Shown in pieces: positions 17,089 to 24,126 of a stretch of DNA of 38,264 nt (the first letter of the stretch is position 1; each line of letters begins with the position of its first letter). The notes beneath the pieces were generated by a model. The model saw only the letters and a program-made list of their open reading frames with translations. It did no database searches and was not told where the DNA came from. The translations under genes were made by a program, and so were the position numbers. This DNA comes from Pseudonocardiales bacterium (lineage in GTDB: Bacteria > Actinomycetota > Actinomycetes > Mycobacteriales > Pseudonocardiaceae): positions 1 to 38,264 of the forward strand of contig JAFATA010000036.1 in assembly GCA_019244165.1 (NCBI GenBank), read 5' to 3'.

Positions 17089-17147
17089 CCCTAACTTGTT
17101 GAATAGGCATGGTGACGCTCAGTGAGCACTGGCTCAGCGGTTAGCGG

Positions 17148-18371
17148 TTAGCGGTACAGCACGACGGACACCGGTGCACCAGCGTCCAGACCGGTGGCCG
17201 ATTCGGGCACCACGAGGTAGCCATCGGCGCGGGTCAGTACGGAGAGCAGGGCCGAGGCGCCGAACAACGGCGTGGCCTGCCCGCCGCTCAGCCGCACCTG
17301 CACCACGTCTCGGCGGCCTGTCTGGGAAGGCACGTCGCGGGTCAACGAGGCGATCACCGACGGTTCGGGGGGCGGGGTGGCGCAGCCCGCGAGGCGCCAC
17401 ACCAGGGGGACACCGAGCAGCCGGAACACCACCAAGGCGGACAGCGGGTTGCCCGGTAAACCGATCATCGGTACGCCGTCGCACTCCGCGAGCAGGGTGG
17501 GCTTGCCGGGTTTGACCGCGAGGCCATGGCAGAAGATACCCGGTTTGCCGAGGGTCGCGACGGCCTGCGCGGTGGAGTCGCGCGCGCCCACCGAGGAGCC
17601 GGCGGAGATCACCACCAGGTCCGCCTGGGTCAGCGCCGCCTGCAGCGCATCGCGCAGCGCAGCGGGGTCATCGGGCACGATCCCGCACAGCATCGGGGAC
17701 CCGCCCGCGGCGAGCACTAGGCCGGCCAGTGCCGGGGCGATGGCGTCGCGGACCTGACCGGGACGCAACGTGACGGTGGCCGGCGGCACCACCTCATCCC
17801 CCGTGGACAAGAGCGCCACCTGGGGCCGGGCGTGCACCACGACCTCGGTGATTCCCGCCGCGGCGAGCATACCCAGGTCCGCGGCGCGCAGCGGGCGCCC
17901 GGCGGGAACAAGGACAGCTCCGGCGGCGGCATCATCATCAGCCCGCACAATCCCACCACCGGGCGCGACGGGCCGCAGCACCTCGACCATGCCAGGCATC
18001 GTCACGCTGGTGTACTCCACCATCACCACCGCGTCCGCGCCGGCGGGCAACACCCCGCCGGTGGGCATCTCCACCGCGGTGCCCGCTGCCATCGTCACCT
18101 CCGGCGCTACTCCCATCCGCACCGCACCGATGACATCCAGGTAGGAGGGCAGCCCCTCGGAGGCGCCGTAGGTATCGGCGGCTCGCACCGCGTAACCGTC
18201 CACGGTGGAGCGGGCAAAGCCGGGCAGCGGCGCGGGAGCCAGCACGCTGTGGGCCGGCACCCGGCCTAGCGCCTGTGCCAGCGGCACGGTCTGCGCTGGG
18301 GTGCGCAGGGCGGGATTGAAGCCATCCAGCGCCTCAGCGAGGGTGCGGGTGGCGAAAAACTCCCGGCTCAC
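17148..18371 (-). CDS. moeA: MoeA-type molybdopterin molybdenumtransferase
   Basis: MoeA of 407 residues without extra domains. It catalyses metal insertion into adenylylated molybdopterin in Mo- or W-cofactor synthesis. Motifs are PLPGFARSTVDGYAVRAADT, MPTGGVLPAGADAVVMVEYT, the VALLSTGDEVV strand, VVISAGSSVGARDST (MoCF-biosynthesis signature), AVKPGKPTLLAE and IGLPGNPLSALV, with a C-terminal beta domain ending LYR. The start is GTG 18369-18371, overlapping the stop of the upstream ORF as GTGA, so translation is probably coupled. It is the second MoeA here (the other at 14197-16185); in several Mo/W organisms paired MoeA proteins differ in metal preference, but the sequence does not reveal which metal this one handles. 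Confidence 0.93.
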   Translation of the reverse strand: MSREFFATRTLAEALDGFNPALRTPAQTVPLAQALGRVPAHSVLAPAPLPGFARSTVDGYAVRAADTYGASEGLPSYLDVIGAVRMGVAPEVTMAAGTAVEMPTGGVLPAGADAVVMVEYTSVTMPGMVEVLRPVAPGGGIVRADDDAAAGAVLVPAGRPLRAADLGMLAAAGITEVVVHARPQVALLSTGDEVVPPATVTLRPGQVRDAIAPALAGLVLAAGGSPMLCGIVPDDPAALRDALQAALTQADLVVISAGSSVGARDSTAQAVATLGKPGIFCHGLAVKPGKPTLLAECDGVPMIGLPGNPLSALVVFRLLGVPLVWRLAGCATPPPEPSVIASLTRDVPSQTGRRDVVQVRLSGGQATPLFGASALLSVLTRADGYLVVPESATGLDAGAPVSVVLYR

Positions 18372-19246
18372 GACGTCGGGGGCCAGGCCGGGAGCGTGAG
18401 CACGCTGGTCACGGGGCCGAGCGCGACCTGACCCAGGCCGCAGATCGACGTCTTGCGCATGACATGGTCAAGCTCAGTCAGCACGCACTTGCCGCACGAC
18501 TCATCACGGAAAAACCGCAGCACGTTGGTTGCTGCCGCGAGCAGGTCAGTGCCCTGCGCGATGGCGACCAGCGCCCCGGAGCCGAGCATGGAGCCCGCGG
18601 CGGTCAGGGTGGCGAAGTCCAGTGGCACGTCAAGCTGGTCCGGCCCGAGGGAATTCGAGGACGCGCCGCCGGGCTGCACTGCGGCGATCCGCGCCCCGCC
18701 GGCCATGGCAAGGGGCGGCTTGTTCCGCGGTTCACCGCAGTGGCCCTCCATGCACTCGATCAGTGCGGACTCCTCGCCGAGGATGTAGCCGCCGGGCGAG
18801 GTGACGACCTCCAGCCGCAGGGCGCGCCCGCTGCCCAGCACGTCCACCCCGAGCAGACCCTCCGCGTACAGTGCCTCGATCTCGGTACGCAGCAGGTGTT
18901 CCTCGGGGCCGTACTCGTGCCGGATGAACACCCAGCCCTGCTCAGCGCCTACGCAGAGCATGCCGACCAGCAGACCTTTCAGACCCCCCATCCCCCGCAG
19001 CCCAGACTCGATCAGCGTGGAGATCACCTCACCCGGTGTCACCGACCCGCTCAGCAGCCCCCGCAGCACCTGCAGCTCGTCCCGCGGCAGCCAGCCCAAC
19101 CGGGACTGGATCGCGGTGAGTTCGGGGATCAGGCTCGGCCCCGGGAACCGCCCCGCCCAGGCCTCCACCCCCGGCACCCGGAAGTGGAAATGCGTCTCAG
19201 GGCGGCCTACGCCGCTGTCGCCGCCGCTGTCATGGGCCACGGTCAC
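18368..19246 (-). CDS. Shrunken NuoE/NuoF-like (formate dehydrogenase beta-like) ORF, probably non-functional
   Basis: ORF of 292 residues stitched from pieces of an NAD-linked dehydrogenase flavoprotein. A NuoE-like start (LIPELTAIQSRLGWLP, 39-54) is followed by NuoF pieces: SPGEVISTLIESGLRG-like text (about 68-85), GWVFIRHEYG (104-113), GGYILGEESALIECMEG (152-168), AVQPGGASS (189-197), GSMLGSGALV (218-227), RDESCGKC (247-254) and TSICGLGQ (266-273). Intact relatives are about twice as long. The FMN/NAD-binding glycine-rich segment after the first motif is gone, and the 4Fe-4S set ESCGxCxxC..C has lost its third Cys. All apparent deletions preserve the frame, and the stop overlaps the moeA start. 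I infer a remnant retained as a coupling leader; a minimal flavoprotein is less likely. Confidence 0.7.
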   Translation of the reverse strand: MTVAHDSGGDSGVGRPETHFHFRVPGVEAWAGRFPGPSLIPELTAIQSRLGWLPRDELQVLRGLLSGSVTPGEVISTLIESGLRGMGGLKGLLVGMLCVGAEQGWVFIRHEYGPEEHLLRTEIEALYAEGLLGVDVLGSGRALRLEVVTSPGGYILGEESALIECMEGHCGEPRNKPPLAMAGGARIAAVQPGGASSNSLGPDQLDVPLDFATLTAAGSMLGSGALVAIAQGTDLLAAATNVLRFFRDESCGKCVLTELDHVMRKTSICGLGQVALGPVTSVLTLPAWPPTS

Positions 19247-19493
19247 GAGGTTAACCCAGCAGCGCGGAGCGGCGGGTTCGCCGAACTGGAGCGGACCGCG
19301 ATCGCGGAGCGCGTCCAGGACGTCCTGGACGGGCTCCGCGACGATCGGTGATCCTCTGGCGGCGCGGCTCGATGCGACCGTGGACCAAGGCGATACGGTC
19401 CGGTCGGCAGCGGGTAGGGATCACGGGGGTGGGAGCCGGTACCGAGTTGGGCCAGGGACGGCGCGGAGGCCGTACGGAGGTGCCCTTAGCTCC

Positions 19494-19655
19494 TTAACGC
19501 CAATGGTTGCGCCAGGGGTCCCAGCGCCAATAGTACGGACGGCCTCGGTCGTCAAACCCCCACCAGCCGCGGTCCCTCTCTCTGTCATGCTCGTGGCGGG
19601 GGTCAGGGTCGTACCCTGGACCACGAAGACTACTAAAGACTTCCATGATCCTCAT
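19494..19655 (-). CDS. Small Trp/Arg/Tyr-rich peptide 3, MRIMEVF-leader family
   Basis: Product of 53 residues from ATG 19653-19655, preceded by GAGAGGA at good spacing. The opening MRIMEVF matches MRVSEVF of peptide 1, and the DNA stretch GAAGTCTT is identical there. The core differs: an Asp/His/Arg-rich middle (YDPDPRHEHDRERDRG) and an aromatic end with six Trp (GWWGF, then RPYYWRWDPWRNHWR). There is no Cys, signal peptide or membrane segment, and no family is recognised. It stands alone between the NuoF-like remnant and the broken regulator. A weak promoter-like pair (TTGTTA-17-TACCGG) lies about 60 bases upstream of the start on the minus strand. I see no hairpin terminator after it, unlike peptides 1 and 2. 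Confidence 0.65.
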   Translation of the reverse strand: MRIMEVFSSLRGPGYDPDPRHEHDRERDRGWWGFDDRGRPYYWRWDPWRNHWR

Positions 19656-19938
19656 TTTCCATCCTCTCTTTCCCGGGAAATCTTTGTCCCGGAAAATAAT
19701 GAATGTGTTCCTCTGCCGGTAATGAGCAGTCGACGGGATAACAAGACACCAACGTCAGCGATCCCGCCAACCCTCCCGCCGGGCTCAATGCCTTAGACGC
19801 CCGGGGGGACTGGAGGTTGTCTCGGGTCTTGAGGAACTTGAGTACGCCGCGAAGGGCATCGGGGTGACGGGCTGGGGGTGTTCGGTTGCCTGGCGGGGGG
19901 ATCAGACGGGGTGGGTGGACGCCGACCACCGGGCGTGG

Positions 19939-21149
19939 TCACCGTTGCGGCGCACCGTGGTTCAGGAGCAGCGTCAGCTGCTTGGCGGTGTCGCGGGTGC
20001 TTCCTGGCACACGCTTGTGGGTGAGCGCGGGCAGGATCCCGGCGAGCAGTACTTCCGCTCGAGTGGAGGCCGCCTGGCCGACCATGGCCTCGATCTGGCG
20101 CATGGTCGTCTCGGCATCGTTCCAGGCGCCCACCTGCACCTGGGCACCAAGTGAGTATCCCAGGTGCAGGTAGCGACTCCGCACCTGATGGGAGGCCGTC
20201 GCCGCGACCGCCTGTTCGAACTTCCCCACCGCCTCGCGCGTGCGTCCGAGATCGGCCAGCGCCATACCCTCGTGCCACGCCAGCTCCCGCTCATCAACCC
20301 ACCATGCCCACTTCGGGTCGGTGTCTCGCAGGCCGTCTTCGTAATGTGAGCGCGCTTGGCCAAAGAGCGTGAGTGCTTGCTCGTCACCGCCCTGCGCCAG
20401 AGCGCGCGCCTTGCGCACCACAAACAGCGTTGTCACCCGGGGGAGAGCCGGTCCCGGCTTTCCAGCACCGAGCGTGCGAGATGCAGCGCCTCCTGGGGCC
20501 GTCCGAGGAAACCGGCATGCATGCTGGCGTTTTGGAGGGTGAGCAGCTCCATGGTCCGGTCGCCAGCCAGCCGGGAGAAATAGAGCGCCTCCTGGTTCAT
20601 GCGCCGCACCTCGTCTTGCCGATCGGCATCATAGAGCAACCATCCGGCAACTTCGGCCAGCTCGCCCGCCGTGGCTTGCAGGTCACGCTCAAGAGACGGT
20701 TCGTGCGCACCAGAGCCAAGCTGGTGATGCACGGAGTGAAAGAATCGCACGGCGAGGGGCGCCAGATCAGTGCCGCCGAAGCGGTTGTCCAACTCAATAA
20801 TGTACCGAATGTGTCGCTGCACCGCTTCGAGGTAGGCTGCGTCGGCATAGGAGGTCACGGGGAAGGCGGCTGACGCCGAGAGGACATCTGACGCAGCGCC
20901 GGGGGCAAGGGACGCGGTGCGCTGGTCCTCGGCGGTGACCGCAGCGAGGAGACGGTCGCGCTGGGCGTCGGAGGCGCGCTCCAGCGCCTGGTCCAGGGCA
21001 CGGCGCAAGGCCAGGCTCGGCGGGTGGGTGCCGTGTTCAGCGTTTCTGATCGTCCGCTCCGCGAACCCTAAGGTCTTGGCGAAGCCGGGCTGGGACTGGC
21101 ACAGTCCCCCGTCACGGAACAGGCGAATCCGGGGCGGTGTCCACTCCAC
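19939..21149 (-). pseudogene. TPR-type XRE regulator interrupted by a frameshift at a C-run
   Basis: A regulator in two frames. The first part (GTG 21147-21149 to stop 20433) begins MEWTPPRIRLFRDGG, carries the helix-turn-helix LGFAERTIRNAEHGTHPPS, and continues with TPR-like helices to LARSVLESRDRLSPG. The second (20436 down to 19939) continues the helices from TTLFVVRKARALAQGGDEQA. With one extra C in the TCCCCC run near 20441-20446, the frame reads through smoothly as RLSPRVTTLFVVRKARA. Intact length would be about 403 residues, like the homologue at 36928-38106. The second part could also start at its own GTG, overlapping the stop by four bases, so translational coupling is possible. A programmed slip, a true lesion and a sequencing error cannot be separated here. 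Confidence 0.65.
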
Positions 21150-21155
21150 TCGCGA

Positions 21156-21161
21156 AGCGTA
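21156..21161 (-). promoter_or_regulatory. -10 element of a probable leaderless transcript
   Basis: TACGCT on the minus strand lies six bases before the GTG at 21147-21149 of the frameshifted regulator. The homologous regulator at 36928 has TATCCT at the same distance from a GTG. Neither GTG has a ribosome binding site. A TANNNT box six or seven bases before an RTG start is the known signature of leaderless mRNAs in mycobacteria and relatives. Confidence 0.5.
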
Positions 21162-21324
21162 ACGTGCATGCGCCATTGCCCCGCTGTTCCGCGGTGGACG
21201 CTCACCGTGCACGATCCTGCTGAGGGACCTCCACGTTCCTCGCCCCACGATCCCAAGACCGCCGACTACACTTGCGTCTGCTAGTCCGCGCCGATACCGG
21301 ATAAGACGTTCTGATCGCTCATTT

Positions 21325-22611
21325 GTGACAGTGGGAGTTTCCTCATCGGCCAGGGGAACGGCCGACCGAGTCCGTCTAGGGGGCCGGGGAAAGCTGGTGG
21401 TCGGCGGCGGGCTCGTCACCACGATCGCCTGCCTGGTCTGGGGGAGATGCTCGAGCTACGGATGGACTCTCGACCTGCAGGTTTACCGGGCTGGTGGCGC
21501 GGCGTGGGTACACGGACTCCCGCTGTACGTCGATCACTTCGCACGGCCAGTGGGTGGGCCGGATCTCCCGTTCACGTATCCGCCCATCGCCGCCGTGATA
21601 TTCAGTGTGCTCTCTGTGGTCCCCCTGGCCGTTGCGATCGCCGTGGTGCTCGTGATCAACTTGGCTGCGCTCGTCACGCTCTGCCTGATGGCCGCGAGCA
21701 GGCAGTATGGGTGGAGCACGCTGGCCTTGGTGGTCGGCCTCGCGGTAGCCGGGGGGAGTGTGCTGCTCGAACCGGTGCGCCAGACGCTCTGGTTCGGTCA
21801 GGTCAACGTGGTTCTCGGGATGCTCGTGGCCGCTGACTGCCTGCTGCCGCGGACCCGGTGGCCCCGGGGCATGCTGATCGGGTTGGCTGGGGCGGTCAAG
21901 CTGACCCCAGTGTTCTTCGTGCTGTTTTTCCTCCCCCGTCGCCACTGGCGTCCAGTATTCACTGCCGCAGCGTCGTTCGTCGGCTCCGGACTGCTGGGAT
22001 TCGTCCTCGCCCCCAGCGACACCAGGACGTACTGGTTCGGTGCGCTACTCGATATCTCCCGGGTTGGTCGGATGAGCTACGCCAGCAACCAGTCCATCCT
22101 CGGTGCGCTAGACCGGTTGGCGTTGCCCAAGGCGGTGATAACCAGCCTGTGGGTAGCGCTAAGCCTGGCCATCGTGGTGTTGGCCTGGATCGTTGTGATC
22201 CGGGCTCAGCGGGCGGGAGAAGAATTGACCGCGCTGCTGGCCGTGGCGGTGGCTGAGTTGTTGGTCTCGCCGATTTCCTGGGCACACCACTGGGTGTGGA
22301 TCGCCCCGGCCCTGCTGCTCCTCACCTCGCCAGCCTGGCACCGGAGGCAACTGCTGCTGGTGTCCGGGCTGCCGGTAGTTGCGGTGTTCGCCACTGGGCC
22401 ACCCTGGTTGCTCCCCTCAGACAACGACCTGGAGAAGCACTGGACGTGGTGGCAGCAGCTCATGGGGAACAGCTACGTGCTGATCGGGGTGCTTTTCTTA
22501 GTGCTGGTGGCGTTCTTGATGCGTTGGTCGGCAAGCGAGGAACCGGTAGGTCACAATCCGCCAGATCAGTTGGTCTCGGGGGCGGTCCTTGGCGTGCATG
22601 CGGGGCAGTGA
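21325..22611 (+). CDS. GT87-family membrane mannosyltransferase
   Basis: Protein of 428 residues with about ten hydrophobic segments, from GTG 21325. The GT87 (DUF2029) hallmark is the first extracytoplasmic loop with its Asp, TLDLQVYRAGGAAWVHG (D50), then a PFTYPPIAAVIF motif. Further family-like stretches are LWFGQVNVVLGMLV, LAGAVKLTPVFFVLFF and SPISWAHHWVWIAP. GT87 enzymes use polyprenyl-phosphate-mannose to build lipoglycans in actinobacteria; the acceptor here is unknown. It starts 175 bases from the divergent regulator (21149), which could control it. It lies outside the conserved block and appears to be accessory. Confidence 0.85.
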   Translation: MTVGVSSSARGTADRVRLGGRGKLVVGGGLVTTIACLVWGRCSSYGWTLDLQVYRAGGAAWVHGLPLYVDHFARPVGGPDLPFTYPPIAAVIFSVLSVVPLAVAIAVVLVINLAALVTLCLMAASRQYGWSTLALVVGLAVAGGSVLLEPVRQTLWFGQVNVVLGMLVAADCLLPRTRWPRGMLIGLAGAVKLTPVFFVLFFLPRRHWRPVFTAAASFVGSGLLGFVLAPSDTRTYWFGALLDISRVGRMSYASNQSILGALDRLALPKAVITSLWVALSLAIVVLAWIVVIRAQRAGEELTALLAVAVAELLVSPISWAHHWVWIAPALLLLTSPAWHRRQLLLVSGLPVVAVFATGPPWLLPSDNDLEKHWTWWQQLMGNSYVLIGVLFLVLVAFLMRWSASEEPVGHNPPDQLVSGAVLGVHAGQ

Positions 22612-22904
22612 ACGACCGCCCCAACGAGGTCTGCACCTAGCCCTAAGTCTTCACCGTCCTCAACCCGAGAGACCACCCGGACCCGTGGAGACCGGCGCCC
22701 GCTCGATGCGACAACCGGGCCCCAAGCCTGACCGCACCTTGACAACAACATCAACAAACCAACTGAAGCTCAACAAGCAAGGGCCGGTAAGCGACCCTGC
22801 AACCCCCGCGAATGACCTGTCAGTTTCGACTCACCGGCTGCGCGAACCGCGCATACACCCCGTATATGAGGCAACGGTGCCCAGCCGTCCGAAGTCGGCC
22901 GTAG
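22612..22904. other. Gene-free stretch after the GT87 gene
   Basis: About 290 bases with no gene I can support. It has an A-rich patch (around 22740-22775) that is unusual for this GC-rich window. It ends at the palindrome and DUF5753 remnant beginning near 22905. Confidence 0.35.
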
Positions 22905-23288
22905 TGCGGTTCCGCGGAACCGTGCCAGCTGGACCGTTCCCGCCGGTTCGAACTCCTCCTGCCCGAGTCTGTGCTGCGATGGTCCCCCGCCGGCCCGGAC
23001 GTGCTCGCGGCGCAGCTCGACCGGGTAGCCATGGTGGCTGCTCAGGAGAACGTCTCGGTAGGCGTCATCAGGGACGGTCAGGAGCTGGTGCTGCCCCTGC
23101 ATGGGTTCACGATCTACGCGGACCGCGGGGAAGACGATCCCTTCGTCTCCCTCGAGCTGGCACACACCTACCTGACCCTGAACCATCCCGCCGACGTAGC
23201 CTTCTACCGGCAGCTGTACCAGCGGATGGCGAGTGCTGGGGCAAGAGGTGCCGACGCTGCGGCGTTGATCCGCCGGGCGGTGCCGTGA
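22905..23288 (+). pseudogene. C-terminal remnant of a DUF5753 helix-turn-helix regulator
   Basis: The frame opens right after a TAG and reads QLDRSRRFELLLPESVLRW, SPAGPDVLAAQLDRVAMVAA, ENVSVGVI and GFTIYADRG, then FVSLELAHTYLTLNHPADV, with a final helix ending IRRAVP. That is the layout of the DUF5753 C-terminal domain of actinobacterial XRE regulators (an ESVLR-type strand, AAQLDRV helix, Val-rich strand and FTIY strand). The N-terminal helix-turn-helix is missing and no start with a ribosome binding site exists, so I call it a fragment. It is bracketed by two copies of the palindrome GTTCCGCGGAAC (22907-22922 and 23341-23354). Confidence 0.6.
22907..22922. promoter_or_regulatory. 16-bp palindrome, copy 1 of GTTCCGCGGAAC
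   Basis: CGGTTCCGCGGAACCG is a perfect palindrome at the upstream edge of the DUF5753 remnant. The same 12-bp core recurs at 23341-23354. The pair could be operator sites or the scars of a small insertion; the sequence alone does not decide. Confidence 0.45.
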
Positions 23289-23340
23289 GTTGTATGAGCT
23301 GACCCGCTCCGCGCAACTCCCAGCGGTGGAGGTCGGGCGC

Positions 23341-23354
23341 TGTTCCGCGGAACA
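23341..23354. promoter_or_regulatory. 14-bp palindrome, copy 2 of GTTCCGCGGAAC
   Basis: TGTTCCGCGGAACA is a perfect palindrome located 53 bases after the stop of the DUF5753 remnant. It shares the 12-bp core with the copy at 22907-22922. Confidence 0.45.
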
Positions 23355-23421
23355 CCAAAGGCGGCAGATGCGCGTCCCCATCTGATAGCAGACCTTGAAT
23401 CTGTCCTGTTGTCCACCAGAC

Positions 23422-24009
23422 CTATGACTTGGTGGTGCATTCTGGTACGCCGTTGTCGACGTTCGTAATGTACGGCCCTTCGGGCGGGTCCCCATTGAGG
23501 TAGGAGTTCGCCACGGTGTAGTAGTGTCGGTTCCACGGCTGACTGGCGACCAAATACCACCAACCGTCGTGTTTTACTGAAGGTGGTGCATTAGGTTGAA
23601 AGAACCGGCAGACCACCTCCACCTTTTCGCCAGGTTGGACCGATTGACCCGGTCCCCCGAAGACAAGCGGGTTCCGGAAGGTAGGGTGCGAACCGCCCCC
23701 GCCCGCCTGCTCGGTGAAGGTCTTGCCCCCCGTGATACAGGTGGGGCAGTTCGGCACTGGCATGTCACCAGAATCCGTGGCCTGCGGCGGGGTGCTGTTC
23801 GATCCGTGGTTGATTTTGGCAGCCAGCAGAGTCGCCCCTCCAGTGATCAGTGCGGCGACCACCGCGCCGACCAGGCTGAGCCGCGCGACCTTCAGCGGAA
23901 GACTCAGACTGCTCTTCTCAGTCGTACTCGGCCCCCCACCGCTCTCCTTGCCCGGTTCGCTCGATTCCGCCGCGATCTCTTCACCCAGGTCAGGGCATCC
24001 GGTACTCAT
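23422..24009 (-). CDS. Single-pass membrane protein with an extracytoplasmic SH3-like domain
   Basis: Product of 195 residues, ATG 24007-24009. A cytoplasmic acidic and Ser/Gly-rich stretch (1-40) is followed by one hydrophobic helix (about 44-64: LSLVGAVVAALITGGATLLA), then a Cys pair (NCPTC, about 88-92), and an outer domain with GQSVQPGEKVEVVCRFFQP, DGWWYLVASQPWN, HYYTVANSYLNGD and VPEC. The GW/WYLVAS...ANSYLNG pattern recalls bacterial SH3-like domains on actinobacterial membrane proteins. Cysteines in the outer part (CRFF and PEC) may form a disulfide. The function is unknown. It stands alone between the DUF5753 remnant and the formate dehydrogenase pseudogene. Confidence 0.7.
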   Translation of the reverse strand: MSTGCPDLGEEIAAESSEPGKESGGGPSTTEKSSLSLPLKVARLSLVGAVVAALITGGATLLAAKINHGSNSTPPQATDSGDMPVPNCPTCITGGKTFTEQAGGGGSHPTFRNPLVFGGPGQSVQPGEKVEVVCRFFQPNAPPSVKHDGWWYLVASQPWNRHYYTVANSYLNGDPPEGPYITNVDNGVPECTTKS

Positions 24010-24126
24010 GGCCCATCCTCTGCCCGCTTCTAACGCCCCATTTGATCACCAACGACGTGCACGGTGTCACCCCGCGCCCGCGCGCAGTGTAGCGGGTGCG
24101 GAAACCATGGTGGTGGGCATTGCCGC

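Noticed and set aside
23422..24009. The membrane protein as a secreted toxin or lipoprotein
   Set aside because: The single hydrophobic segment sits at residues 44-64 after a polar cytoplasmic stretch, with no lipobox or cleavage signal; a single-pass anchor fits better.
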